Below are positions 38,501 through 46,367 of a DNA stretch of 64,000 bases, piece by piece. Position 1 is the first letter of the stretch. Each line of letters starts with the position of its first letter. The position numbers and the translations under genes are program-made. The notes under the pieces are model-generated. The model searched no databases. It was not told where the DNA came from and saw only the letters and a list, made by a program, of their open reading frames with translations. Origin of the DNA: Falsirhodobacter sp. alg1. GTDB taxonomy: Bacteria > Pseudomonadota > Alphaproteobacteria > Rhodobacterales > Rhodobacteraceae. The DNA is taken from assembly GCF_000739715.2 (NCBI RefSeq), contig NZ_BBJC02000001.1, forward strand, positions 43,266-107,265, given 5' to 3'.

Positions 38501-39357
38501 AAACCGATGTGCAGGTGCCTTCGGGCGGCCTCGGCAGCTCCGGTACCCTGCCCGGCCTGACGCATGTCGGAGAGCAGGCGAACGTCCGCGCCACACGGGC
38601 CCGTGCCAACCTGCTGGATGACGGATCGAGCACCAGCAGCAGCGGCAGCGGTTCGGGCGGGTTGCGTCTGGATCTGACCATTTCGGCCCCAAGCCGCATC
38701 AATATCCGCGGCCGGGGGCTGGATGCCGAACTGGGCGGTGAACTGCGGCTGACCGGCACCACATCGAACATCGTGCCGATCGGTGCCTTCGAACTGATCC
38801 GCGGGCGTCTGGATATTCTGGGCCGCAGGCTGGACCTGATAAAGGCCACCATGTCGCTGCAGGGGGATTTCATTCCGCAACTGGACGTCAGCGCCCAAAG
38901 CGATAACAGTGATGTCACGACCTACGTCAACATCACGGGCCCTGCCGATGATCCCGAGGTCACCTTCACCTCCGACCCCGAACTGCCGCAGGAAGAGGTT
39001 CTGGCACAGCTGCTGTTCGGCCGTGACCTGTCCTCCATTTCGGCGCTGCAGGCGGCACAGCTTGCCAATGCCGTTGCCACGCTTGCCGGAAAGGGCGGCG
39101 ATGGCATTGTCAGCAAATTGCGCAAGAATTTTGGACTGGATGATCTGGACGTCACGACGAACGATGACGGCACGGCTGCGGTAACGGCCGGGAAATACAT
39201 CTCCGAAAAGGCCTATACCGAGGTGGAGGTTGATGGCGAAGGTCAAAGCGCGATCAGCCTGAACTACGACATCTCCAACAGTGTGACCGTCCGCGGATCC
39301 ACCGGCACCAGTGACGACAGCACCGGGATCGGCATCTATTACGAACGGGACTATTGA
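35512..39357 (+). CDS. tamB: Translocation/assembly module protein TamB (DUF490 / AsmA-like)
   Basis: A 1281-residue periplasm-spanning protein anchored by residues 1-19. The long middle consists of beta-strand repeats, expected to form a hydrophobic groove for phospholipid movement. Residues about 940-1281 are the conserved DUF490 domain, containing QLDVSAQSDNSDVTTYVNI, PEVTFTSDPELPQEEVLAQL and the Tyr-ending C-terminus NYDISNSVTVRGSTGTSDDS...YERDY. The central part near 523-830 has about three imperfect 100-residue repeats. It is coupled to tamA by a one-base overlap (TGATG), as is usual, and ends at a strong terminator. Confidence 0.92.
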   Translation: MRIFLVLILTILPFGAMAQDTAEEDRGWLEGIIEDNLSSPGRDVNIVGFKGALSSRATLEELTIADDEGTWLTLRDVVLDWSRSALLRGRLEVSELTAGEIIVARSPKPAEGLDAAPEAEASGPFELPDLPVSINIGRISADRLELGAPLLGEPVVASMEGVLVLNNGEGGITLEAQRIDDGPALNLALNASFANETRQLVTKLTVSEAANGLVTRKMGLPGAPALNLSVDGTGPIDNFTAQIALETDNQPRISGQVNVQAPTDGSLGFSANLSGDAAPLFLPDYAEFFGNSLSLQVEGSKGTDGVLEIPVLSLVAQQLQLNGAVTVGADGLPDRVNLTGKIAAPDGSPVLLPLTTDQQTLIGSADLDVQFDAEKSDDWTGEVRVSNLDRDDFDAETLVLNGTGKIVDGEQSEITANLDFAATELNAADAGLNEALGSEVNGNLQIVSETGTDGLQIPSLTINGADYGLTANAVIEGLSTGMTITGEAEAQLENLSRFATIAARPLGGAASASIKGNYAVLEGGFDVVADVQGTDLKTGIPEADNLLQGTSTIKLSALRDTVGTRIREFAVNARDLSATAEGLIANSGSDLRANVDASNLAVLGSAYGGSARADMTFKGTATAGEVTLTAHGNDIRTGIPEVDGLLAGKSTIRTDATIDNGTATIKQAEINARALNLTASGRLAEEGSDVTAKLNLSDLSVLGRGYRGAVSADTTFSGTPQNGRITVDGQAQNISVAQADADKLLRGNSTISAEVQLVDGRVVVERANVENPQVTLDATGTPIDNGQQLNLTARLANLGILLPQFPGAVSVSGTVAQRPDAYDMNINAQGPGGISARASGTISSAFDQANLAVNGSAQAALANVFLTPSNVDGLVRFDVNVNGPLALDSVRGAISTSGARFTDPSANIEMNAINATVNLNGQSARINASAAPGEGGRITANGTVGLAAPFNSDLTVTLANAVFADPSLYRTTTGGTIRLTGPLTGNGLIAGRIVLQETDVQVPSGGLGSSGTLPGLTHVGEQANVRATRARANLLDDGSSTSSSGSGSGGLRLDLTISAPSRINIRGRGLDAELGGELRLTGTTSNIVPIGAFELIRGRLDILGRRLDLIKATMSLQGDFIPQLDVSAQSDNSDVTTYVNITGPADDPEVTFTSDPELPQEEVLAQLLFGRDLSSISALQAAQLANAVATLAGKGGDGIVSKLRKNFGLDDLDVTTNDDGTAAVTAGKYISEKAYTEVEVDGEGQSAISLNYDISNSVTVRGSTGTSDDSTGIGIYYERDY
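37080..37980 (+). repeat. Three ~300-bp degenerate repeats inside tamB
   Basis: The protein segments TDLKTGIPEADNLLQGTSTI, NDIRTGIPEVDGLLAGKSTI and QNISVAQADADKLLRGNSTI recur at intervals of almost exactly 100 residues, each followed by NARxL-like and GSDxxAxxxxSxLxVLGxxY units. This indicates internal duplication of a beta-groove module. Confidence 0.75.
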
Positions 39358-39360
39358 CCG

Positions 39361-39396
39361 AAAAAGGGGGAAGGGTTCACGCCCTTCCCCCTTTTT
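39361..39396 (+). terminator. Bidirectional intrinsic terminator between tamB and the Wzi-like gene
   Basis: AAAAAGGGGGAAGGG and CCCTTCCCCCTTTTT form a 15-pair stem around a six-base loop, with A-tracts and T-tracts on both sides, so it serves both convergent genes. Confidence 0.9.
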
Positions 39397-39397
39397 C

Positions 39398-40636
39398 TCA
39401 GAATGACTTCTTCAGGCGCAATCCGACGCCAAAGCCGCTGTCGATATCGGCCTTGTCCAGATCAAAGCTCTGATAGGATACTTCCCCCGCAACTTCGATA
39501 TCGCTGATCATCCGCGTCGCCCCGACACGCAGGATGCTTCCCTCGGTGCGCGCGCTGGCAAGCCGATGATCGGTCCGGTCCGTGGCATTTATGATGTAAT
39601 AGCCGGCCGAGTAGTTCAGCGCGAAGCTGCTCAGATCATGGGTCACGACCATCTGCACCATCCGCGAGTCGGTATCCATGGGCATCCCCATGACCGTTCC
39701 GTAATTGGTGTAGCCGCCCTTATAGCCGGCGTTGTTATAAGCCGTACCGGAACCACAGAAATCATTGGTGGAATCGGCAATCTCGGTGGTGGCCCCCTCC
39801 AGCGTTACCGTTGTGGGGACGCCGAACGACTGCCCATGCCCCTCGACCCCGGCCAGATACATAAAGCAAGAGGGCAGACCGCCGGATTCATCCTCACCGA
39901 TGGCCTGGCCATAGACGCGTATCGGCAGGATATCCTCGGGCAGGGTATAGGACAGACCCAGACCGGCCAGCTGGTTCGCATCATCCCCGGTTTCGGAGTT
40001 GGACTGCCCTGCGATCATGTCAAGGAAAGAGCCGAAGCTTTCGTCATTCCCCTCACCGCCCCATTGCGCCGTACGCACAAGGTCGATCTCGAACCCTTCC
40101 AGCGGTTGAAGCTGCAGGCGCATTCCGAAAAGCTTGGTCCCGTCGGGATTATCGTCACTGTCGGTCTGCCCCAGAAAGATCTCACCCTTCCACGGGCCGA
40201 TCCACGACAGAAAGCGAGAGTCGAAGGCGCTGTACTCACGTTTCTCTATGTAGGCGGCGGGGAATGGCCGCGCATTTTCCGACAGGATCAGCGATGAATA
40301 TTTCGAGGGCGACCAATGCCGTTCCCGCGCACCGAAGCCGATCGCGAAATCCCCAAGGTAGGTTTCGAGATAGCTGCGATCGAGGCGGAGCCCGTCACCA
40401 TCGCTTTCGTCCGACGCCTCCAGATTGAAACCGAGCCGCTGGTTATGCCACTCATAGGCAATGCTGCCCATTGCGGTATCACCAAACCCGAGGATCTCGC
40501 GCTGGCCGAGGTAGGGATTGGAGCTGACCCCCGCCGTCACCGTCCAAGTCCCCTCTGCCATGGCTGCGCCACCGGTGGAAATGGCAAGAAGCGAGCACGC
40601 CCCCAGCGAGAAAATCCTGCTCAAAGGCCGCTTCAT
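39398..40636 (-). CDS. Wzi-like capsule assembly outer-membrane protein
   Basis: A 412-residue secreted protein with signal peptide 1-27 (ACSLLAISTGGAAMA before EGTW). FGARERHWSPSKYSSLILSE followed by NARPFPAAYIEK resembles the Wzi signature in which a W-x-P-x-SLILS-NARP block follows a long strand. The repeated amphipathic strands ending in Phe412 fit an outer-membrane barrel. Wzi binds and anchors capsular polysaccharide at the cell surface. It is the last gene after the dehydratase and initiating transferase genes on this strand, which supports the capsule role. Similarity is moderate, so another carbohydrate-related porin cannot be excluded. Confidence 0.72.
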   Translation of the reverse strand: MKRPLSRIFSLGACSLLAISTGGAAMAEGTWTVTAGVSSNPYLGQREILGFGDTAMGSIAYEWHNQRLGFNLEASDESDGDGLRLDRSYLETYLGDFAIGFGARERHWSPSKYSSLILSENARPFPAAYIEKREYSAFDSRFLSWIGPWKGEIFLGQTDSDDNPDGTKLFGMRLQLQPLEGFEIDLVRTAQWGGEGNDESFGSFLDMIAGQSNSETGDDANQLAGLGLSYTLPEDILPIRVYGQAIGEDESGGLPSCFMYLAGVEGHGQSFGVPTTVTLEGATTEIADSTNDFCGSGTAYNNAGYKGGYTNYGTVMGMPMDTDSRMVQMVVTHDLSSFALNYSAGYYIINATDRTDHRLASARTEGSILRVGATRMISDIEVAGEVSYQSFDLDKADIDSGFGVGLRLKKSF

Positions 40637-40714
40637 CGCATCATCCTGTTATTGAGGTTTCATCCTGCCTTAACGGAGGCAGGCCCGTTTTTGCAACAGC
40701 CGATCAATATGCCG

Positions 40715-42622
40715 TTACGCGTTGAGCCGTACCTGTTGATGGCTGGGCACAGAATACCCCTCCACCCATCGATGTACCACATCCCGTGCAGCCTCGGCAT
40801 CGCCCACGGCAACCGCGCCGCGCAGGCTGCGCAGAACGGTCGCCATTTCCAGCTCGCTCAGGCAGGCCTCGCGGGCACGCAAGATCTTGGGGTGCGGCGT
40901 GGTCAGCAGCCCCTCACCGATCAGCAGCTCCTCGTGCAGCTTTTCCCCAGGGCGCAGGCCTGTCACCACGATCTCGATATCCCCATCGGGGGTGTCGGCA
41001 TCGCGGACCCGGTATCCTGCCGCCTCGATCATCTGCTGCGCAAGCTTCCGGATCTTGACGGGTTTGCCCATATCCAGAACGAAGACCTCGCCGCCTGCAT
41101 CATTACCGGCAAAGGAACCTGCCAGCATCACAAGACGTGCGGCTTCGGAAATGGTCATGAAGAAACGCGTCACATCTTCATGCGTCAGGGTTACAGGCCC
41201 CCCGCGCGAAATCTGGTCGCGGAACAGCGGGATGACCGAACCGGAAGACCCAAGCACATTGCCGAACCGGACCATGGTAAACACGGTTCCGCGCGACCGT
41301 TGGGCCAGATCCTGCACCACAAGCTCGGCAAGCCGCTTGGAGGCGCCCATGATGTTGGTGGGGCGAACCGCCTTATCGGTGGAAATCAGGATGAACCGGG
41401 CAACCCCCGCCTCATTCGCAGCATCGGCAAAGGTCCGGGTTCCCAGAACGTTATTGGCGAGGCCGGCAATCGGGTTCGCTTCTACCAAAGGAACGTGCTT
41501 GTAGGCCGCAGCGTGGAAAACCACCTCGGCCTTGTGTTCCTGCATCACCATCCGCGACAGGCGTGCATCCGTAACCGATCCCAGCACGGGGGTGATGATC
41601 ACATCCGTATCCTCGGCCATTTCGCGCAGCTCACGCTCGACATTGTAAAGCGCGATCTCGGAGGCTTCGAACAGGACAAGGCGTTTGGGGCGGGCCACCA
41701 GAAGCTGGCGGCACAATTCCGACCCGACAGAACCGCCTGCACCCGACACGACGATCACACGGCCAACGTAGGCCTCCGCCCCTTCGGGAAGGACGGATTC
41801 GATCTGTGTACGGTTCAGGAACCGCCCCGGAATGACGGGGGCCAGATGATCGACCAGCTTTTCCTCCCCCACCAGCTGGGCAAAGGACGGAACGGTCATC
41901 ACCTTCAGGCCGCGCTTTTCCAGCATGCGGGCGATCTGGGCCTGCCGCGCATGGGAGGCTGATGGCATGGCCAGCAGCACCCGCTTGATATTGCATTGGT
42001 TCACCGACCGCGTGATCTGATCCGGGCGCAATACACGCAGACCGGAAATGGTCAGCCCGTGCATGTTGGAATCATCATCCACGAAGGCAACCGGGGTAAT
42101 GCTGTCATGTGTCCGCAGCGCTGCGGCAAGCTGCACGCCGGTCGTGCCCGCCCCGTAGATCAGCACCTGATGACGTGGTTTTCCCTGACGGAGGATCCAT
42201 TGCAGAAGCCGCAGCATCCCGAAACGGGCCGCAACGGAAAGCAGGAAGAACAGCAACGAGAAATGCACCGCTCCCACGCCGGGCAGGGTGCCGCTGGTCG
42301 CAATCAGCCCTGCCATCATCAGCCCCAGCAGAACCGATGAAATGGCAACCTTGATGATAGCCTTCGCCTCGAAGGCCTTGAGCTGGATGCGGTGGATGCC
42401 CAACAGCATAGACAACGCGCCTGCCAGCACCGAGATAACCGGCAAAAGAGGTGTGACCTGCTGCCAGAGGGCAACCGGGAACAGGGAGTTGCTGACGAGG
42501 ATACAGGTCAGGACAAGCGCAAGGGGTGCAAGCACCAGATCAAGCGTCAGGAAAACAGCCTGTTTCTGCGGCCGTGACAATGCATCGACGATGCTGAAAA
42601 CCTTGGACCGTATAGACGGCAC
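40715..42622 (-). CDS. Membrane-bound nucleotide-sugar dehydratase (FlaA1/CapD/WbpM family)
   Basis: A 635-residue protein. Four membrane helices (about residues 20-145) are followed by a CoA-binding-like Rossmann fold (QVLIYGAGTTGVQLAAAL) and a C-terminal SDR domain (VIVVSGAGGSVGSELCRQL near 290, HAAAYKHVPLVEANP, and STDKAVRPTNIMGASKRLAE). Met replaces the usual catalytic Tyr, as in UDP-GlcNAc 4,6-dehydratases of this class. They convert UDP-HexNAc to 4-keto-6-deoxy sugars for surface glycans. The start is GTG at 42622 with AGGATA upstream. It is 122 bases from the sugar transferase gene, so probably one operon with it. Confidence 0.87.
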   Translation of the reverse strand: MPSIRSKVFSIVDALSRPQKQAVFLTLDLVLAPLALVLTCILVSNSLFPVALWQQVTPLLPVISVLAGALSMLLGIHRIQLKAFEAKAIIKVAISSVLLGLMMAGLIATSGTLPGVGAVHFSLLFFLLSVAARFGMLRLLQWILRQGKPRHQVLIYGAGTTGVQLAAALRTHDSITPVAFVDDDSNMHGLTISGLRVLRPDQITRSVNQCNIKRVLLAMPSASHARQAQIARMLEKRGLKVMTVPSFAQLVGEEKLVDHLAPVIPGRFLNRTQIESVLPEGAEAYVGRVIVVSGAGGSVGSELCRQLLVARPKRLVLFEASEIALYNVERELREMAEDTDVIITPVLGSVTDARLSRMVMQEHKAEVVFHAAAYKHVPLVEANPIAGLANNVLGTRTFADAANEAGVARFILISTDKAVRPTNIMGASKRLAELVVQDLAQRSRGTVFTMVRFGNVLGSSGSVIPLFRDQISRGGPVTLTHEDVTRFFMTISEAARLVMLAGSFAGNDAGGEVFVLDMGKPVKIRKLAQQMIEAAGYRVRDADTPDGDIEIVVTGLRPGEKLHEELLIGEGLLTTPHPKILRAREACLSELEMATVLRSLRGAVAVGDAEAARDVVHRWVEGYSVPSHQQVRLNA

Positions 42623-42744
42623 GATGATGTTATCCTGTTCCGAACCATACGGCCGTATTTGCCTGTTACTTGAAACAACTAGTGCGATTTACCCATCACA
42701 GCAAGGCTGGCACCCCTTATGAAGGCACAAATCCGCGCTATTCC

Positions 42745-43365
42745 TTAACGGCTGCGGCGCAGGACCACCCGCGCCAGGGTATCGCGCAGCAGACACAGGT
42801 CGAAACACAGGCTTTGATGGCGCTGATAGATCAGATCCATACGCGCCTTTTTGGGCACCGACCGGCGCATGTAGGCGGCATCGGTTTCGGCGGGTGTGGT
42901 GCAGGCCGCCAGAACCCGCTCTTCGTATTTATGGATGTGCAGCGAGGCGAGACCGGTGATACCGGGACGATTACGCAGCACCTGCGCATATAGGTCAGGG
43001 CATCGTTCCACGTATTGGCGCAGCGGCGGGCGCGGACCGACAAAGCTCATATCCCCGCGCAGCACGTTCCACAGCTGCGGCACCTCATCCAGACGCAGCT
43101 TGCGCAGCACACGGCCTATCCGCCCCACACGATCCGCCTTGTCCCCCCCCGAGACGCCGGATTCATCCGGGCCCGCAGGCCGCATGGTTCGCAGCTTCCA
43201 CAGGGCGAAAGGCTGATCCACCCCCTTCATACGCTCGGCCACGTAGAAAACTGGACGTCCTTCGACGATCAGCAGCACGACCAGCAGAATGGCAAAAGGT
43301 ACCGCCAGAAGTATCGCCAGAAACAGGGCAAACAGGATGTCGAACAGGCGTTTGGCCGGAGTCAT
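42745..43365 (-). CDS. Initiating sugar transferase (undecaprenyl-phosphate glycosyl-1-phosphate transferase type)
   Basis: A 206-residue protein of the Bac_transf (PF02397) family. One N-terminal membrane segment (about residues 8-35) is followed by RPVFYVAERMKG, FALWKLRTMRP, and RKLRLDEVPQLWNVLRGDMS with FVGPRPPLRQY, the catalytic signature. These enzymes load the first sugar phosphate onto undecaprenyl phosphate, starting O-antigen, capsule or exopolysaccharide repeat units. ATG 43365 is fixed by a four-base ATGA overlap with the upstream epimerase gene and by GGAGGG ahead of it. Sugar specificity cannot be read from sequence. Confidence 0.88.
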   Translation of the reverse strand: MTPAKRLFDILFALFLAILLAVPFAILLVVLLIVEGRPVFYVAERMKGVDQPFALWKLRTMRPAGPDESGVSGGDKADRVGRIGRVLRKLRLDEVPQLWNVLRGDMSFVGPRPPLRQYVERCPDLYAQVLRNRPGITGLASLHIHKYEERVLAACTTPAETDAAYMRRSVPKKARMDLIYQRHQSLCFDLCLLRDTLARVVLRRSR

Positions 43366-44084
43366 GCTGCCCTCCATTCGGCAACCATTGCGACAGGATC
43401 GGCAGGCGGCAGCGCAACGATGCGCGCCAGGCGGTCCGTATTCAGTCCGACATGCGCAATCGTGTTGGCACGTGGCGGGCCGAAGGACCAGTCGATGCCC
43501 GCGGCGTCCAGCAAGGCGTCCATCGCAACCGGGGACGGTGCGGCAATATTCAGGATCCGCGGCAGATGGGCCGTGGCAAACAGGGCCGACAGAACGCGGG
43601 CCAATGTGGCAGGGCCGATATACGACCGGCGCGGCCCGCCCCCTCCGGCAACAGGATCCAGCGTGACATGCGAACCGGCCCGCCCCAGCAGGGCATCGGC
43701 GCCCACCACATTGCCCAACCGCAGAATTGTAGCGGCGCCGGGCAAAGCCTCCATCCGCAGCTTGGCCTCTCCATAGGCACTGAGGGGTGCGGGTGTATCC
43801 TCTTCGGATCGCTCCCCCTCTGCTGCGCCGTAAACGGCTGCGGAGGACATCAGGAAAACACGCGCGCCCCGCTGTTCGCCCGCCAGAATTGCGGCAGCGG
43901 CGGTGGTCACATTATCCTCCATCGGTCCTGCGGGGTCCGTAACGCCGGCAAGGTTCAGGATCGTGCCACCCCGCCCTTCGGGCCAGGCCTGCCCCCGCCC
44001 CAGCCAGATTGCATCCGGCCAATGCGGACGCAACAGCCGTGCCAGACGGCCGGTTGCCCCTGTAACGATCAGATCATTCGGCAT
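43362..44084 (-). CDS. NAD-dependent epimerase/dehydratase-like protein
   Basis: A 240-residue extended SDR protein. VTGATGRLARLLRP (residues 7-20) is the dinucleotide-binding loop, FLMSSAAVYGAA and SAYGEAKLRMEA carry the Ser and Tyr-x3-Lys catalytic residues, and ILRLGNVVGADALLG the substrate loop. It likely makes a nucleotide sugar for the adjacent glycan genes. ATG 44084 overlaps the end of marR by 11 bases. It is shorter than typical epimerases (about 310 residues), so it might be a reductase of a 4-keto sugar; the product is unknown. Confidence 0.75.
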   Translation of the reverse strand: MPNDLIVTGATGRLARLLRPHWPDAIWLGRGQAWPEGRGGTILNLAGVTDPAGPMEDNVTTAAAAILAGEQRGARVFLMSSAAVYGAAEGERSEEDTPAPLSAYGEAKLRMEALPGAATILRLGNVVGADALLGRAGSHVTLDPVAGGGGPRRSYIGPATLARVLSALFATAHLPRILNIAAPSPVAMDALLDAAGIDWSFGPPRANTIAHVGLNTDRLARIVALPPADPVAMVAEWRAA

Positions 44085-44517
44085 GTTCGAACCGGTAACG
44101 CATTTCACGCAAGACGGGCAGCACCGCCCGAACCCGCTCGGCCCCCAGGGCATTCACCACGTCACCGATGATCGGAACAATGGCACTGACAGCCGCATCG
44201 CGGGCATTCCGCCCGGCCGGAGAGATGCAGACGAACTTGCGCCGCGCATCGTCCCAGTCCGGGCGGATATGGATATGTCCGGCCCATTCCAGTTTGGCCA
44301 GTGTATTGGTCATGGCCCCCCGCGTGACGTGGAATGCCTTGGCCAACTGGGCCGGTGTACGTTCTTCGCCCAAGCGGGCCAGATGGTTGAGCACGCCGAA
44401 ATGCGACAGCTCCATCCCCTTGGGCAGCACCTTCGATATGCGGTTACGGGCCAGCTGATCCGCCATGAAGAGCTCACCGAACAGGGTAATCGCAAGATCG
44501 TCGGTGCGGTCGGACAT
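44074..44517 (-). CDS. MarR family winged-helix transcriptional regulator
   Basis: A 147-residue DNA-binding protein. The winged helix spans about residues 40-105: RTPAQLAKAFHVTRGAMTNT is the helix-turn-helix and WDDARRKFVCISPAG the wing. It has no ligand motif I can assign. Its start overlaps the grxC stop by one base and its end overlaps the epimerase gene, so it sits inside the operon comF-grxC-marR-epimerase-transferase. It may regulate its own operon or distant genes; targets unknown. Confidence 0.85.
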   Translation of the reverse strand: MSDRTDDLAITLFGELFMADQLARNRISKVLPKGMELSHFGVLNHLARLGEERTPAQLAKAFHVTRGAMTNTLAKLEWAGHIHIRPDWDDARRKFVCISPAGRNARDAAVSAIVPIIGDVVNALGAERVRAVLPVLREMRYRFEHAE

Positions 44518-44774
44518 CAGTCTGCCAGCAGCGGGTCAAGGCCACCGCGGGCGTCCAGCGCGTGCAACTCCGACGAACCGCCGACGTGGGTATCCCCGAC
44601 AAAGATCTGCGGCACGGTGCGAACGCCGTTGGCGCGTTCGGTCATGGCTGTACGCAGCGCCGGATCACGGCTGACATCGATTTCGGTATAGGCGACGCCT
44701 TTGCTGTTCAGCAGGCCCTTGGCCGAATGGCAAAAGGGGCAGGTCGGCGTGGTATAGATCTCAACGGTTTTCAT
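44517..44774 (-). CDS. grxC: Glutaredoxin 3
   Basis: An 85-residue dithiol glutaredoxin. The active site is Cys12-Pro-Phe-Cys15; most GrxC have CPYC, so Tyr to Phe is a mild variant. VRTVPQIFVGDTHVGGSSEL holds the cis-Pro and glutathione-binding residues. It reduces disulfides and mixed glutathione disulfides in the cytosol. GGAGGGC on the coding strand is the ribosome site. It is 30 bases downstream of comF and overlaps marR by one base, a common alphaproteobacterial arrangement. Confidence 0.95.
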   Translation of the reverse strand: MKTVEIYTTPTCPFCHSAKGLLNSKGVAYTEIDVSRDPALRTAMTERANGVRTVPQIFVGDTHVGGSSELHALDARGGLDPLLAD

Positions 44775-44804
44775 AATGCCCTCCTTGGATAGGTTACTCC
44801 CTAT

Positions 44805-45512
44805 CTAGGGGCTTTTGGTCACCCGCGCCAGCACCGCAACCGATACATCCGCCGCCCCGGCTGTCCAGCAGGCATCAGCGGCGGCGGCAAGGGTTGCCCC
44901 CGTGGTCAGGACATCATCCACCAGTAACACATGCCGCCCCGCCACACGCTGCGGTTTGCGCACCAGAAGCGCACCCGACATGTTTTCGAAGCGGCCCGCA
45001 CGATCCCGCCCCTCCTGTGATCGGGTGTTGCGGGTGCGCGATAGCAGATCCGGTGCGCAGTCCAGCCCTGCCGCACGGGCAAGCGCCTGCGCCAGCAATC
45101 CCGCCTGATTATAACGCCGCCGCAACAGTCGCATCCAGTACATCGGCACGGGCGCGACCAGCATGCCCGGTCGCAGAATAGGTGCTGCTGCCTGCGCCAT
45201 CCACTTTCCCGCAGGCCGCGCCAGATCCAGCCTGTCACCGTGCTTCAGCGCCAGAACCATTCGCCGGGCGTTGGCATCATAGAGCATTGCCGCCCGCCCA
45301 CTGGACCATGGCGGGGCCATCATACGGCATTCATCGCAGCAATCGTCACCCTCACCCGGCAGCGGCGTTCCGCACAGGTTGCATACAGCCCCCGTCACGA
45401 ATGGCGTGTCACGCCAGCAGGGCCCGCACAGACCGCCGTCCGAGGCCACGATCTCTCCGCAGCACAGGCAGGATGCCGGATAGATGATCCGCAGTGCGGC
45501 TTGTATTCCCAT
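44805..45512 (-). CDS. comF: ComF family phosphoribosyltransferase-like protein
   Basis: A 235-residue protein. An N-terminal zinc-finger-like region contains CLCCGEIV, CGPCW, CNLCG and CCDEC, and the C-terminal type I PRTase domain has VLLVDDVLTTGATLAAAADA (about 190-210). ComF is linked to DNA uptake in naturally competent bacteria, but the family is widespread and the substrate is undefined. ATG 45512 is the best start; it lies 24 bases from the divergent methyltransferase start, so both must share a compact promoter. No other competence gene is nearby. Confidence 0.85.
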   Translation of the reverse strand: MGIQAALRIIYPASCLCCGEIVASDGGLCGPCWRDTPFVTGAVCNLCGTPLPGEGDDCCDECRMMAPPWSSGRAAMLYDANARRMVLALKHGDRLDLARPAGKWMAQAAAPILRPGMLVAPVPMYWMRLLRRRYNQAGLLAQALARAAGLDCAPDLLSRTRNTRSQEGRDRAGRFENMSGALLVRKPQRVAGRHVLLVDDVLTTGATLAAAADACWTAGAADVSVAVLARVTKSP

Positions 45513-45535
45513 CGCAGTCCCCACACATTCCGGCC

Positions 45536-46318
45536 ATGACACCAAATCTGACCGATCGCCCCGCCCTGATGCGCAACCGCGCCCGCGCCACACCGGATGC
45601 CCTGTTTCTGCATGAAGCGGTGGCAGCCGAGACGCAGGAAAGACTGAATGAGGTTAACAGGACCTTTCATTCGCCCGTCGTTATCACCCCCTTTCCTGAA
45701 ATCTGGGCAGGCTGGCCTACGGTGGCCGATGCCGATGTGCTGGATCTGACGCCCGGCGCACATGATCTGGTTATCCACGCGCTGTGCCTGCATTGGGCCG
45801 ATGATCCGGTGGGCCAGATCGTACAATGCCGCCGCGCGCTGCAGCCGGACGGGCTGTTTCTGGCGGCCACCTTTGGCGGTGAGACCTTGACCGAATTACG
45901 CGCAGCCCTGACCGGGGCCGAGGCCGAGGTGGCAGGCGGCCTTTCCCCCCGCACCCTGCCCATGGGAGAGATTCGCGATCTTGGCGGGCTGGTGCATCGC
46001 GCGGGGCTGGCCCTGCCCGTGGCCGATGCCGACAAACGTACCGTCCGCTACCGGGATGCCCTGCATCTGATGCATGACCTGCGGGCCATGGGAGAGGTTT
46101 CTGCACTTGCTGCTCGCCCCCGCCATTTCACGCGCCCGGCAGTCCTGCTGGATGCCGCGCGCCGCTACCAGATGCTTGCCGATGACGAAGGGCGGATCCC
46201 GGCAACCTTCGAAATCGTCTGGCTGACCGGCTGGGCGCCCGATGAAAGCCAACAAAAACCGCTGCGCCCCGGTTCGGCCACGCATAGTCTGGCGGAAGCG
46301 TTACGACCCAAGGATTGA
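45536..46318 (+). CDS. SAM-dependent methyltransferase, NDUFAF5/BioC-like
   Basis: A 260-residue class I methyltransferase-like protein. It starts MTPNLTDRPALMRNRARATP and has ALCLHWADDPVGQIVQCRRA and ALQPDGLFLAATFGGETLTE, the NDUFAF5 signature (HWxDD...RALKPDG). In mitochondria NDUFAF5 hydroxylates an arginine of complex I. In alphaproteobacteria the family is conserved and thought to be an assembly factor, but BioC-like roles are also proposed. The SAM motif is degenerate (AGWPTVADADVLDL). It lies just ahead of hemH, 49 bases away. Confidence 0.78.
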   Translation: MTPNLTDRPALMRNRARATPDALFLHEAVAAETQERLNEVNRTFHSPVVITPFPEIWAGWPTVADADVLDLTPGAHDLVIHALCLHWADDPVGQIVQCRRALQPDGLFLAATFGGETLTELRAALTGAEAEVAGGLSPRTLPMGEIRDLGGLVHRAGLALPVADADKRTVRYRDALHLMHDLRAMGEVSALAARPRHFTRPAVLLDAARRYQMLADDEGRIPATFEIVWLTGWAPDESQQKPLRPGSATHSLAEALRPKD

Positions 46319-46367
46319 CCCCTGCCCCCCTCAGGGTATGTCCGTGTGCAATAATAAGGATATGCCA

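Noticed and set aside
40664..40683. CCTGCC/GGCAGG hairpin between the Wzi-like gene and the dehydratase gene
   Set aside because: Followed by a T-run only on the forward strand, while both genes are on the reverse strand, so it is unlikely to be their terminator.
42647..42658. Perfect 12-base palindrome ATACGGCCGTAT upstream of the dehydratase gene
   Set aside because: Suggests an operator but occurs once, and no regulator or known consensus fits; not enough to call a site.
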